The position numbers and the translations under genes were made by a program. From NCBI RefSeq assembly GCF_008711175.1, contig NZ_VWNF01000011.1, positions 434,001-498,000 of the forward strand: DNA of 64,000 nucleotides. Direction: 5' to 3'. Below, one piece after another: positions 7,532-15,920 of this stretch (position 1 is its first letter; the number at the start of each line of letters is the position of its first letter). This stretch comes from Nesterenkonia ebinurensis. GTDB taxonomy: Bacteria > Actinomycetota > Actinomycetes > Actinomycetales > Micrococcaceae. The notes under the pieces are model-generated. The model was not told the origin of the DNA. It worked only from the letters and a program-made list of their open reading frames with translations, and did no database searches.

Positions 7532-8980
7532 TCAGAAGCCCTTGGCTTTCAGAAACTCCTCAGCTGGGATTTCCGTCGCTTCAGCGGAGGAGTCCGTGAA
7601 CGCTCTGCAGTAGCCAGCCGCTGGGTGGGTCACTGGCAGTCGATCGGATCCAGTGAGTCTGCCACGAAGTGTCCTCTTCCCAGACTCCTCATCAGCAGAC
7701 CGGGCAAGACCGCGTCCACGGAGTTCGGGGAGCAGGTGCTGGATGAATTCGTCATAGGAGCCGGGGATCGTTGAGTTCATGACATTGATGCCGTCAATAC
7801 CAGCATCCTGCCAAGTCTCCAGTGCGTCGGCGATCTGCTCCGGCGTTCCGGTCACGCGCGTGGACTGTGCCCGGAATTGAGCCAGGTCTCGCAGCGTTAC
7901 TTTCCCGTTCGGGGCCATGCGTTTAATCTCCGAGAGATGCCCCTGTGCCTGCTCCGTATGCTCCAGCTCCTCCAAAGGAGTGTCGATGGGCAGGTGGCCG
8001 ACGTCGATCCCAAGACTTCCTGCAGTATGGGCGATCAGTGCGTGGTCGTCAATGGACTCATCGAGTTCCTTGGCTTTGGCCTGTGCTTCTTCCTCCGTTG
8101 ATCCAATGACGAAAGAAAGCCCTTGGATGAACTTCAGATCCTCAGGACCGCGGCCGAACTTTCGGGTTCTTTCTTTGACGTCGCGTGCATGCTCTGCAGC
8201 GATGTCTCTGCGCGGCGCCATCGAGAAAGTGGCCTCTGCATGCTGCGCGGCCACATCTCGACCCCTCTGCGAGGAACCTGCCTGGAAGAGGAATGGAGTA
8301 CGCTGCGGAGAGGGAGCCGAGAGGTGTGGGCCCTCGACTCGGTAGCGGTCACCCTGATGATGGATCTTCGCGACTTTCGCCGGATCAGCGTGCAGCCCTT
8401 GCCCACGATCATGCTGCCGGGTCTTGTCTTGAACGAGTGCATCGTCTTCCCATGATCCTTCCCACAGCTTGTAGCAGACGTCCAAGTACTCTTCCGCCCA
8501 GGAATAGCGGTCATCGTGCTTGGCAAGTCCTTCTCCACCGAAGTTTCGATGAGCATTCTCCTGGGAGTTGGTCACTACGTTCCAGCCGACCCGGCCTCCG
8601 GAGAGATGGTCAAGGGTAGAAATCTGCCGTGCGAAATTGAAAGGGTGGGCCTGGATGACCGAAGAGGTGAGGGCCAGGCCGATCCGGTCGGTCACAGCCG
8701 CGAGCGCCGAGATCAGCACGAGCGGATCATTGGAGGGAATCTGGAGCCCTTTGCGCACATGTGAGGCCCAACCGCCCTCGTGATCTCCGTAGAGTCCCAC
8801 CACATCTGCGAAAAAAGCAATGTCGAAGCCCGCAGCTTCAAGCTTCTGGACCAGGGAGACCCAATGGGGAAGCTCGTTGAACCGATGCTGCTCGGCATCT
8901 GGGCGCCGCCACGCACCACCGATGATATGGCTGGTGGTGTTCATCAGGAAAGCGGACAGGATAAGTGGTTGGCGGGACAA
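7532..8980 (-). CDS. LLM-class flavin-dependent monooxygenase, NtaA/SnaA/DszA family
   Basis: 482 aa. The start is TTG at 8980, supported by a near-perfect AAGGAGG five bases upstream that lies in the gap after the aldo-keto reductase. Family landmarks are STLDHLSGGRVGWNVVTNSQ, WEGSWEDDALVQDK and SPQRTPFLFQAGSSQRGRDV, which contribute to the FMN pocket. Relatives include the DszA sulfone monooxygenase and nitrilotriacetate monooxygenase; all need FMNH2 from a separate reductase. The sequence differs clearly from the DmoA-like copy at 2646 (SAFLMNTTSH at the N-terminus), so the substrate is likely different. It is the last gene of the riboswitch B operon. C-S bond cleavage of an organosulfur compound is inferred. 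Confidence 0.8.
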   Translation of the reverse strand: MSRQPLILSAFLMNTTSHIIGGAWRRPDAEQHRFNELPHWVSLVQKLEAAGFDIAFFADVVGLYGDHEGGWASHVRKGLQIPSNDPLVLISALAAVTDRIGLALTSSVIQAHPFNFARQISTLDHLSGGRVGWNVVTNSQENAHRNFGGEGLAKHDDRYSWAEEYLDVCYKLWEGSWEDDALVQDKTRQHDRGQGLHADPAKVAKIHHQGDRYRVEGPHLSAPSPQRTPFLFQAGSSQRGRDVAAQHAEATFSMAPRRDIAAEHARDVKERTRKFGRGPEDLKFIQGLSFVIGSTEEEAQAKAKELDESIDDHALIAHTAGSLGIDVGHLPIDTPLEELEHTEQAQGHLSEIKRMAPNGKVTLRDLAQFRAQSTRVTGTPEQIADALETWQDAGIDGINVMNSTIPGSYDEFIQHLLPELRGRGLARSADEESGKRTLRGRLTGSDRLPVTHPAAGYCRAFTDSSAEATEIPAEEFLKAKGF

Positions 8981-8990
8981 TCAAGCCTCC

Positions 8991-10061
8991 TTAAAGGTCG
9001 GATGAGACCGACCAGATGTTGATCCCTGACTCGCCCCGGGTGATCTGGTCTATGTCAGAGAGCTCTGCTTCTGTGAAACTGGTGTTGTTGACCGCGGCGA
9101 GGTTCTCGTCGAGCTGCGTGGTGGACGAGGCACCGAGCAGCACGGAGGTGACACCGCCCTCGCGGAGCAGCCAGGCGATGGCGAGCTGAGCCAGAGTCTG
9201 GCCTCGGTGCTCTGCGATCTCATGGAGCCGGCGCACGCGGTTGATGTTGTCATCGCCAAGATGGTGCTGGAACAGAGTGGAGCGGCTGCCGGCGGGTTGA
9301 GCTTTGGGATCCTCCAGGTATTTGTTGGTGAGCAGCCCCTGCGCCAAGGGAGTGAAAGCAATCGAACCCAGTCCGGTCGCCTGCAGAGTGTCCAGCAGTC
9401 CGTCTTCCACCCACCGGTTGAGCAGTGAATAGGCGGGCTGGTGGATGACCAGCGGTGTGCCCAGATGGTCAGCGATCTCTGCCGTCGCGCGGGTGCGTTC
9501 CGCTGAGTAAGACGAGATGCCCACATACAGCGCCTTGCCCTGCCGGACGGCGGTGTCGAGCGCACCGATGGTCTCCTCAAGAGGGGTATCCGGATCCACG
9601 CGGTGGGAGTAGAAGATGTCGACATAGTCGGTGCCAAGCCGTTGCAGAGACTCTTCAAGGCTGGTTAGCAGGTACTTCCGGGACCCGAAGTTCCCGTACG
9701 GACCTCGCCACTGGTCCCAGCCCGCCTTGGACGAGATGATCAGCTCGTTGCGATAGGGTTTGAAGTCCTTGGCGTATATCCGGCCGAAGTTCTCCTCTGC
9801 GGCCCCGTAGGGCGGGCCGTAGTTGTTCGCCAGGTCGAAGTGGGTGATTCCAGAGTCGAAAGCGTGCCGGATGATCTCCCGCTGGGCGGCGAACGGAGTG
9901 GTGTCGCCGAAGTTCCACCACAGTCCCAGTGAGATCGGGGGAAGCAGAAGGCCGGTTCTGCCCACACGGCGATACTCGAACTGTTCGTAACGAGTGTCAG
10001 CTGCTGCGTAGGGCGTGTTGACCTCGGTCCCGGATTGGGAGACATCGACGGAGTGGCTCAT
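8991..10061 (-). CDS. Aldo/keto reductase, YghZ/Kvbeta type
   Basis: 356 aa from ATG 10061, chosen because GGAAGGA lies 9 bases upstream and an earlier ATG would run into the preceding gene. The protein is a TIM-barrel NAD(P)H oxidoreductase; FDLANNYGPPYGAAEENFG contains the catalytic Asp/Tyr pair and IISSKAGWDQWRGPYG the catalytic Lys region of the YghZ (AKR14)/potassium-channel beta branch. Close relatives reduce methylglyoxal and other aldehydes. In this operon it follows two DszC/SfnB-like oxygenases and precedes a DszA-like monooxygenase. It may therefore reduce the aldehyde or ketone left after oxidative C-S cleavage; this role is inferred from context only. Confidence 0.85.
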   Translation of the reverse strand: MSHSVDVSQSGTEVNTPYAAADTRYEQFEYRRVGRTGLLLPPISLGLWWNFGDTTPFAAQREIIRHAFDSGITHFDLANNYGPPYGAAEENFGRIYAKDFKPYRNELIISSKAGWDQWRGPYGNFGSRKYLLTSLEESLQRLGTDYVDIFYSHRVDPDTPLEETIGALDTAVRQGKALYVGISSYSAERTRATAEIADHLGTPLVIHQPAYSLLNRWVEDGLLDTLQATGLGSIAFTPLAQGLLTNKYLEDPKAQPAGSRSTLFQHHLGDDNINRVRRLHEIAEHRGQTLAQLAIAWLLREGGVTSVLLGASSTTQLDENLAAVNNTSFTEAELSDIDQITRGESGINIWSVSSDL

Positions 10062-10092
10062 GAACGATATTCCTTCCAGGGTGCTAGCTTTC

Positions 10093-11331
10093 TCAGGTGT
10101 AGAGGGAGAGGGGTTGGAACTCGCCGTTGAGGTAATGAGCACCTACCTCAAGCTTCTTATAGTCGACGGGATCGTGGAGCGAATGGGTGCGAATGTTGCG
10201 CCAGTAGAGGTCGAAGCCGATCTTCGAGGCTGTGCTGGAGGTGCCTGTCGCCTCGAAGATCCGATGGGTCAGGTCTGTGGCCACATCCGAGGAGATAACT
10301 TTCAGCTCTGCGATCTCAATGGCGAGCTCTCCGCGCAGCTCCGCCGTCACCTCGTACCCCAGGCCGATCACTTGGTCGAATCTGCGATTGACTTTCTCCA
10401 CCAGGGCGGCCACCGCTGCGACTTTGGACTTCAGCTCCCCGTAGAGCCGCTGAACGAACGGGTCATGGCGGTACTGCTCCGCCTGCGAGAGGAACCACGC
10501 GTTGGGCCGGCGGTTGGTGAGGTCCCGCCCCCTGGCCAGCGCTCCCTCAGCTATCCCTAGGTAGAGATTCCCAAAGGCGAGCTGGATGCCAGGAGTCACC
10601 AGTGTGGAGAAAGGCTCCTCGCCCAGAAAGCCGAGAATGTCCTGCTCTGCCACCTGAACATCGTGGTAGAGGACAGTGTTGGAGGATGAGAGCCGCTGGC
10701 CGAGAAAGTCCCAGTCGTCCACATACTCCACCCCTTCACGTCCGTTCTCTAGGACAAAAGAGAGCACTTTGCCCTCGTCCGGCCCTTCGGCAATGGTGGC
10801 ATTGACCAGCAGCGCATCTCCGACGGCAGAACCGGTGGAGTAGCGCTTCTTGCCGGTGAGTCGGTAGCCCTCAGCGTGGGGAATGAGTTTGAGGTCAGGG
10901 TCGGTGGGGTTGACCGAGTCCCCCCAGATCCAGGAGCCTGAGACCGTTGCCCGGTGCCATCTCTGCCGGTCGGCGGGGGCTTGGATGTTCAGCACAATAT
11001 TGGCGACGTTGATGTAGTGGTAGGCCAGCAGTTGAGCAATGGACGCGTCAGCTCGGGCGATGATCCTCACGGCGAGGAAAGCCGTCTCCCAGTGGCCACC
11101 TCCCCCGCCGAACTCCGCCGGTTCCAGGAGGGTCACCAGCCCAGAGTCCTTGAGCAGCTGGGCCTCTTCGAACGGTGTGTTGTTGGCGTGGTCACGCTCT
11201 ACAGCATCCTTTGCCAGGGTCTCGGCCACACGTTGAGCCGCTCCGGCCCAGTACTTGATCTCCTCGGCTGAGGCGGTGCCGCTCCAGTGCGAGCGGGGGT
11301 GCCCTGCTTCTGCAGGAGTTTCTGCCTTCAT
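10093..11331 (-). CDS. Acyl-CoA dehydrogenase-fold flavin monooxygenase (DszC/SfnB-like)
   Basis: 412 aa from ATG 11331, whose ATGA overlaps the stop of the upstream paralogue by four bases. The fold is that of acyl-CoA dehydrogenases with an N-terminal helical domain (EEAQLLKDSGLVTLLEPAEFGGGGG), a middle beta domain (YRLTGKKRYSTGSAVGDALLV) and a C-terminal four-helix domain. The catalytic Glu and CoA contacts of true dehydrogenases are not obvious. This group includes DszC, DBT monooxygenase, and SfnB, which use reduced flavin and oxygen on sulfur compounds. It is coupled to the SfnB-like gene at 11328 and belongs to the riboswitch B operon. Substrate unknown. Confidence 0.8.
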   Translation of the reverse strand: MKAETPAEAGHPRSHWSGTASAEEIKYWAGAAQRVAETLAKDAVERDHANNTPFEEAQLLKDSGLVTLLEPAEFGGGGGHWETAFLAVRIIARADASIAQLLAYHYINVANIVLNIQAPADRQRWHRATVSGSWIWGDSVNPTDPDLKLIPHAEGYRLTGKKRYSTGSAVGDALLVNATIAEGPDEGKVLSFVLENGREGVEYVDDWDFLGQRLSSSNTVLYHDVQVAEQDILGFLGEEPFSTLVTPGIQLAFGNLYLGIAEGALARGRDLTNRRPNAWFLSQAEQYRHDPFVQRLYGELKSKVAAVAALVEKVNRRFDQVIGLGYEVTAELRGELAIEIAELKVISSDVATDLTHRIFEATGTSSTASKIGFDLYWRNIRTHSLHDPVDYKKLEVGAHYLNGEFQPLSLYT

Positions 11332-12530
11332 TTGTTTGCTCCTTCGGGCTCTCCGACGCTCCACAGGCGAACGGGGGCGGTGCCGTTGACGCGATAATCA
11401 CCAGCGATTCGGGCTTTGTAGATCCACGGATTATGGCTGGCCACTGTCCTGGCGTTCCTCCAATGGCGATCCAACGCCTTGGCACGGTCAGTACCGGATG
11501 CTCCAAGCACATCGAAAATCCGGGTCACCGCCTCCAGGACGGGTCGGTGCAGCGCGACCTGGGCACGACCGGTGGCAAGCTCCGCCTGTTCAGCCGCATT
11601 GATCTGTGCTGCTTCGTCCTGGCCTCGGGTGGCGAAAGCTACGTCCATTGAGCGAGCTGTCTCTAGTACCTGCGCACGCGCCAGTGCTGCGGTGGCATCG
11701 ACCTCTCCCACTGCTTGCAGCAGCTGCGGATCAGTGCGAGGTGTTCCTGTATTGGCATGGGAGTAGGTGCGTTTCCGGGTCTTCAGCGCCGCAGCGGCAT
11801 CCCGTGCAGCGGCCTCGGCGATGCCTGCCAGCACGATCAGCAAAATGTGCTGATAGAGCGCAGTCTGGTAGGGGAAACGATCGGCCAGCAGCCTGATTTC
11901 GAGCTCTTCCACCGCCGCATTCTCCAGCGTAGCTGTTCCGGAGCCGGTGGTTCGCTGGCCGAAGCCGTTCCAGTCGTCGCTGACGGTCACACCCGGCTGG
12001 TCTCTTTTGACCAGCACCCCGAGTTCGTTGCCCTCCTCGTCCCTGGCAGTGACGTCCAACCAGTCGGCGAAGATCGAACCGGTGGTGTAGTACTTGACGC
12101 CATTGACCACAGGTCCCTCAGGGGTCCGGGAGACAACAGTTCCGGAGCGGTGGTATGTGCCTTTGCCAGGCTCAGTCCACCCGTTGCCGGAAATCTCTCC
12201 CCGGGCCAGGCGCTCGAACCACCGTCGGGCGGCGTCGTCGTCTGCTCCTCTCCAGAGAGCGTCTTCCTGAACGGCCAGGTGAGCGCGCAGAGCCTGCGGG
12301 AGGTTGCTGTCCTGCGCGGCCAGTTCCAGAAACACCTCGGTGGTCTGCACCCAGTTCAGTCCGAATCCGCCGAACTCCTCTGGTATTCGCAGCCGTCCGA
12401 TGCCATCGGCTGCCAGCGCGCTGATCTCCTGGTGGGGAAGGGCGCGTTCCTGCTCCCGAATCAGGGCACTTTTGCCGACGGCAACGATAGCTTCCTGCAG
12501 CTCCGGCGGCACGGGCAATACTTCAGTCAT
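11328..12530 (-). CDS. SfnB-family sulfur acquisition flavoprotein (acyl-CoA dehydrogenase fold)
   Basis: 400 aa from ATG 12530 with GGAGG four bases upstream. Motifs include FGGFGLNWVQTTEVFLELA, NGWTEPGKGTYHRSG, GVKYYTTGSIFADWLDVTAR and the C-terminal LDRHWRNARTVASHNPWIYK, which match the SfnB/DszC-like group of flavoenzymes tied to sulfone and sulfonate use. It is the first gene of an operon with the DszC-like paralogue, an aldo/keto reductase and a DszA-like monooxygenase. The ribosome binding site shares bases with the P1 helix of SAM riboswitch B. The assignment to SfnB is by motif and context; the precise substrate (dialkyl sulfone, thiophene or other) cannot be read from the sequence. 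Confidence 0.75.
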   Translation of the reverse strand: MTEVLPVPPELQEAIVAVGKSALIREQERALPHQEISALAADGIGRLRIPEEFGGFGLNWVQTTEVFLELAAQDSNLPQALRAHLAVQEDALWRGADDDAARRWFERLARGEISGNGWTEPGKGTYHRSGTVVSRTPEGPVVNGVKYYTTGSIFADWLDVTARDEEGNELGVLVKRDQPGVTVSDDWNGFGQRTTGSGTATLENAAVEELEIRLLADRFPYQTALYQHILLIVLAGIAEAAARDAAAALKTRKRTYSHANTGTPRTDPQLLQAVGEVDATAALARAQVLETARSMDVAFATRGQDEAAQINAAEQAELATGRAQVALHRPVLEAVTRIFDVLGASGTDRAKALDRHWRNARTVASHNPWIYKARIAGDYRVNGTAPVRLWSVGEPEGANK

Positions 12531-12537
12531 TGATCCT

Positions 12538-12622
12538 CCATCGATTCTGGCGTTAGCACCTTGCCCTATGGCCGGTTGCTGCGACGTCCTCGGGCCAGAC
12601 CCCTCAGTCGCTCTTGATGGTT
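12538..12622 (-). promoter_or_regulatory. SAM-I (S-box) riboswitch, copy B
   Basis: Minus-strand blocks in order: CCATCAAGAGCGACTGAGGG, GGCCCGAGGACGTCGCAGC, AACCGGCC, AGGTGCTAACGCCAG and GATGG closing P1. The Shine-Dalgarno GGAGG (12535-12539) of the SfnB-like gene uses the last two bases of the P1 3' strand, so SAM-stabilised P1 should hide it without any extra expression platform. A CACAGT -10-like element at 12640-12645 would place the transcript start just upstream. Confidence 0.9.
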
Positions 12623-12695
12623 GGTTGTTGAGAAAACTCACTGTGCGCAGAGAGTCGGCGGGGCAGTCACGCTCCATTCACAAAGCGTCACGTGC

Positions 12696-13577
12696 TCAGG
12701 CCCACCGCTTGAGGGCTCGGCGCTCGATCATCCCGAGCAGAGCATCGGTCAGCTTGCCGAGAATCGCCAGCAGCACGATGGCCAGCAGGAGCCGGTCGGT
12801 CCGGCCGTTGTTCTGCGACTCAGTGAGCAGGAAGCCCAGCCCCATCGAGGAGGCGATGAGCTCAGCGGCCACCAGGAACAGCCAGGCCTGGGCCAGAGCC
12901 AGTCGCAGCCCGGAGAAGACGCTGGGCACCACCGCAGGCAGCTGGACGGTGCCCAGCAGTCGGAATCCGTGAAAGCCGAAGGCACGTCCTGCCTCCACCA
13001 GATGCGGGTCCACATGACGCAGGGCGGCGTGCACTGAGGTGAAGACGGGGAAGAAGGCGCCGATGGCAATCAGCGTGACCTTCGAGTCCTCGTAGATGCC
13101 CATCCACAGAATCAGTAGCGGCACCCAAGCCAGAGAAGGCACCGCGCGGAACGCCCCGATGGTGGGGTGGAGCAGTGCGTCGGCGATCTTCGACAGGCCC
13201 AGCACGGACCCCAGGAACAATCCGCAGCCGGCTCCGATGGCGAACCCGGTCAGCACCCGCTGCACCGAGATCGCAATGTGCTGATACAGCTCACCGCGGT
13301 TGAGCAGTTCGACTCCGGCGTCGAAGACCGACTGCGGGGCAGGTAACTGCACCGGGCGAAAGAGACCGAGAACATCAGTGGCCAGCCACCACAGCAGCAG
13401 AAGCAGTAATGGGACGACAGCACCGATCAGGACTTTGCCGCCGGGAATCCGCTTCAGAGCTTTCGGGCCGGCGATCTTGGCAGGAGTGAACTTCCCGGCG
13501 GCCCGCTGCTCTGCAGCGATGGAGACCGCAGTGCCGCTGGCTGATTCAGGCGGGGTGTGCAGGGATGTCTGGCTCAT
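12696..13577 (-). CDS. ssuC: ABC transporter permease, SsuC/TauC-like
   Basis: 293 aa membrane permease of the nitrate/sulfonate/taurine family, with six predicted helices and the docking loop EAGRAFGFHGFRLLGTVQLP. A cytoplasmic N-terminus of about 45 residues precedes the first helix (VLIGAVVPLLLLLLWWLA). Its ATG shares one base with the stop of the binding-protein gene (TGATG), indicating coupling. With SsuA-like 13577-14644 and SsuB-like 14710-15549 it forms a complete importer in the order BAC. The gene symbol follows family resemblance; aliphatic sulfonates or related sulfur compounds are the expected cargo because the operon starts with a SAM riboswitch. Confidence 0.85.
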   Translation of the reverse strand: MSQTSLHTPPESASGTAVSIAAEQRAAGKFTPAKIAGPKALKRIPGGKVLIGAVVPLLLLLLWWLATDVLGLFRPVQLPAPQSVFDAGVELLNRGELYQHIAISVQRVLTGFAIGAGCGLFLGSVLGLSKIADALLHPTIGAFRAVPSLAWVPLLILWMGIYEDSKVTLIAIGAFFPVFTSVHAALRHVDPHLVEAGRAFGFHGFRLLGTVQLPAVVPSVFSGLRLALAQAWLFLVAAELIASSMGLGFLLTESQNNGRTDRLLLAIVLLAILGKLTDALLGMIERRALKRWA

Positions 13578-14644
13578 CAGTCCTCGTCCTCTTGGATATT
13601 GGCCTCATCGGCACCGCCCTCGGAGCCTTCAGCAGTGGTCGCCTCACGGTTCTCAGCGAACTCCGGGGAGAAGAGAGACTCCAGCGCCTCATCAATACTG
13701 TCCTGGGAGGAGACATCCCCGGTGTCGATGAAGATCGGCCCGATCTCGCTCAGCACCTGGTACTGGGCATCACCCGGCACCGGGTCCACCTCGAAGTTCG
13801 AACGCTCCTGGATCACTGTCTCAGCGACCTCCAGATCGATGTTTCCGTACTCGGCCAGGATCTCTGCGGTGCCCTCGGGGTTCTCCAGCGCCCACTCACG
13901 TGCCTGTTCGTAGACATTGACCACGATCTGGGCAACATCGGGGTGGTTCTCGATGAAGTCCTCGGTCGCGTTGATCACACTATAGGTGTTGAAGTCCACA
14001 TTGCGGTAGAACAGCTCAGCTCCATCGGCTTCGGCAGAAGCCATAATCGGATCCAGTCCGGCCCAGGCGACCACGTCATCATTGGCCAGAGCGGCACGGC
14101 CGTCAGCATGCTGAAGGTTCTGAACCTCCACAGCTGAGGGATCCTGGCCGGCTTCCTGCAGGGCCTGGATGAGGAAGAAGTAGGGGTCTGTGCCCAGCGT
14201 GGCAGCCACCGACGCGCCCTCGAGATCCTCGACGGAACTCACCCCTGAGTCAGGGTTGGCGACCAGGGCCGCCCATTCGGGCTGGTTCTCAATGAGGATG
14301 GTGTGGATCGGTGAGCCGTTGGACCGGGCCAACAACGCAGCTGAGCCGGCTGTGGAGCCGACATGGATCGCCTCAGCCCTGAGTTTCTCATTGGCGTCGT
14401 TGGAGCCCTGGGACTGGATCCATTCCACCTCGGTGCCGAGTTCTTCAAGCTCCTCTTCGAGCCAGCCGTGTTCCAGGATGATCAGGCTCAGCGGATTGTA
14501 GGTGGCGAAGTCGATGGTCAGAGTCTCAAGCTCTCCGTCGGAGCCTGAGCCGGGGCCCTCACCCTCCACACATGCGCTGGCCATCAGCAGCGCTGCGGCT
14601 GCGGAGGCGGCGATGATGGGCTGGGCAAGCCGTGAGCTGGACAT
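13577..14644 (-). CDS. ssuA: Aliphatic sulfonate-type substrate-binding lipoprotein (SsuA-like)
   Basis: 355 aa from ATG 14644 (AGAAAGG six bases upstream). The signal peptide ends in MASACVEG, giving a lipidated Cys at about residue 25. The body follows the SsuA/NMT1 fold: TIDFATYNPLSLIILEHGWL, then EKLRAEAIHVGSTAGSAALL and the domain-crossing VAATLGTDPYFFLIQALQEAG. The C-terminus ends in an acidic tail (EGGADEANIQEDED). It captures the ligand outside the membrane and hands it to the SsuC-like permease encoded directly downstream. A small GCCCG/CGGGC hairpin (14686-14703) separates it from the ATPase gene. The ligand is inferred to be an organosulfur compound from riboswitch control. Confidence 0.85.
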   Translation of the reverse strand: MSSSRLAQPIIAASAAAALLMASACVEGEGPGSGSDGELETLTIDFATYNPLSLIILEHGWLEEELEELGTEVEWIQSQGSNDANEKLRAEAIHVGSTAGSAALLARSNGSPIHTILIENQPEWAALVANPDSGVSSVEDLEGASVAATLGTDPYFFLIQALQEAGQDPSAVEVQNLQHADGRAALANDDVVAWAGLDPIMASAEADGAELFYRNVDFNTYSVINATEDFIENHPDVAQIVVNVYEQAREWALENPEGTAEILAEYGNIDLEVAETVIQERSNFEVDPVPGDAQYQVLSEIGPIFIDTGDVSSQDSIDEALESLFSPEFAENREATTAEGSEGGADEANIQEDED

Positions 14645-14709
14645 AGAGGGCCTTTCTGGAATGGGAGAAGGGTGAAAGTAAAGGGGCCCGCTCATCAACG
14701 GGCGGCAAT

Positions 14710-15549
14710 TCAGTGGGAGTCCACGCCGAGACCGACGTAGAGCTCTCCGCGCAGTCTGGCAAGCTCTGCTGAGGCACGGTCCCGGGGACGTTCGCCCGGT
14801 ACGGTCAGCAGCTGCTTGACGCTGGCGCCTTCGGCGGAGGATGAGCCGCCGTGACCCAGCAGCAGGATCCGATCGGCCAGCTGCAGAGCCTCGTCGACGT
14901 CGTGGGTCACCAGCAGCACCGTGGTGCCGGTCTGAGCGTGGATGTCCAGCAGCAGGTCCTGCATCTTCAGCCGGGTCAGCGCATCGAGCGCGCCGAAGGG
15001 CTCGTCGAGCAGCAGCACACCGGGACGCCGGGCCAGGGCGCGGGCCAGCGAGGCCCGCTGCGCCATTCCGCCGGATATTTCCCGGGGGCGAAGGTGGGCG
15101 CGCTCGGCCAGTCCCACCAGCTTCAGCAGTTCATCGACCCGGGCTCTGCCAGCCTCTTTGCTGAGTGTGCGCGGCAGTCCCAACTCAATGTTCTTGCGCA
15201 CTGAGCGCCAGGGCAGCAGGCGCGGCTCCTGGAACCCGACCGCGGTGCGCTCATCGTAGGGTGTCACCGAGCTGTCCCCGATCAGGATTTCGCCGGTGAA
15301 ACCGCTGTCCAGACCGCCGACGGCGCGCAGCAGGGTGGATTTTCCGCAGCCGGAAGCACCGACGATGGCTACCACCTCGCCAGGTGTGACCTTCAGGCTG
15401 ACATCGCGTAGCACGGTGCGGGCGTCGAAGCTCCGGCCCACATTCCTGAAGGTGACGGTCAGCGAGCCGTCGGGCACCGCCCGCTCCTCTGGCGCGTCAT
15501 CCAGAGCTGCAGGTGCCTTGACCGGCTCAAGCACGGGTGCAGAAGTCAT
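14710..15549 (-). CDS. ssuB: ABC transporter ATP-binding protein, SsuB-like
   Basis: 279 aa. Walker A GASGCGKST lies at residues 64-72, the signature ISGGMAQRASLARAL follows, Walker B is GVLLLDEPFGALD, and the switch His is in LLVTHDVDEAL. This is the SsuB/TauB group of importer ATPases. An N-terminal extension of about 28 residues precedes the first strand. The ATG at 15549 is 16 bases below the P1 helix of SAM riboswitch C, with GTGAG and GGGAG as alternative ribosome binding sites. It leads the SsuBAC operon. As the only transporter ATPase in the sulfur region, it might also energise the ATPase-less sugar-type permeases at 4095-5937, but that pairing would be unusual. Confidence 0.88.
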   Translation of the reverse strand: MTSAPVLEPVKAPAALDDAPEERAVPDGSLTVTFRNVGRSFDARTVLRDVSLKVTPGEVVAIVGASGCGKSTLLRAVGGLDSGFTGEILIGDSSVTPYDERTAVGFQEPRLLPWRSVRKNIELGLPRTLSKEAGRARVDELLKLVGLAERAHLRPREISGGMAQRASLARALARRPGVLLLDEPFGALDALTRLKMQDLLLDIHAQTGTTVLLVTHDVDEALQLADRILLLGHGGSSSAEGASVKQLLTVPGERPRDRASAELARLRGELYVGLGVDSH

Positions 15550-15565
15550 CGAGAAATACTCACTC

Positions 15566-15651
15566 CCATCGGTTCTGGCGTTAGCACCTTGCCTGATAGG
15601 CCGGTTGCTGCGACGTCCTCGGGCCAGATCCCTCAGTCGCTCTTGATGGTT
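15566..15651 (-). promoter_or_regulatory. SAM-I (S-box) riboswitch, copy C
   Basis: Nearly identical to copy B: CCATCAAGAGCGACTGAGGG, ATCTGGCCCGAGGACG, TCGCAGCAACCGGCC, AAGGTGCTAACGCCAG, then GATGG. The GGGAG after the aptamer (15563-15567) shares two bases with P1 and may be part of the ribosome binding site of the SsuB-like gene. The similarity to copy B extends through the variable P3/P4 parts, which suggests that one arose by duplication. Confidence 0.92.
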
Positions 15652-15668
15652 GGTTGTTGCGAGAGCCT

Positions 15669-15699
15669 ACTGTACGCGGTGAACATATCTATCCGTCAA
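15669..15699 (-). promoter_or_regulatory. Candidate sigma-70-type promoter for the SsuBAC operon
   Basis: On the minus strand TTGACG (15694-15699) and TACAGT (15669-15674) are separated by 19 bases. Transcription would start about 10 bases before the 5' edge of riboswitch C, as expected. The spacer is longer than ideal. Confidence 0.45.
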
Positions 15700-15778
15700 A
15701 CCGTGGTCACAAAACGTCACGCAGCCCGGGCCGGCACGGCGGGGACGGTGCGGAATGTCTCGAAATATGACACGGGCT

Positions 15779-15808
15779 TTGCTGCCTCGCCCAGCGGCGT
15801 CGTACGGT
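15779..15808 (+). promoter_or_regulatory. Candidate sigma-70-type promoter for the flavin reductase-metY operon
   Basis: TTGCTG (15779-15784) and TACGGT (15803-15808) are separated by 18 bases. The predicted start, about 7 bases further on, coincides with the first base of riboswitch D, which supports the assignment. Confidence 0.45.
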
Positions 15809-15816
15809 GGAGGGGT

Positions 15817-15920
15817 CCATCCCGAGCGGCCGAGAGATCTGGCTCTGTGACGCCGCAGCAACCCGGGAGGCTCGGTGTACGCCGGGCCCACGCAGGGTGC
15901 TACCGCCAGGATCGATGGGA
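15817..15920 (+). promoter_or_regulatory. SAM-I (S-box) riboswitch, copy D
   Basis: Plus-strand blocks: CCATCCCGAGCGG, CGAGAGATCTGGCTC, GACGCCGCAGCAACCCGG, CAGGGTGCTACCGCCAGG, and GATGG closing P1 (15914-15918). The ribosome binding site GGGAGAG (15917-15923) begins inside the P1 3' strand, so SAM binding should block initiation at ATG 15929 directly. It controls the flavin reductase, acyl-CoA synthetase, metY and CoA-binding protein operon. Confidence 0.9.

Noticed and set aside
2646-10061. A complete sulfoquinovose (sulfo-SMO) pathway
   Set aside because: Sugar-type importer, flavin monooxygenases, aldo/keto reductase and flavin reductase are present, but there is no sulfoquinovosidase (GH31), and the monooxygenases belong to the DmoA/NtaA group rather than the SsuD group. 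Only mentioned as an analogy.
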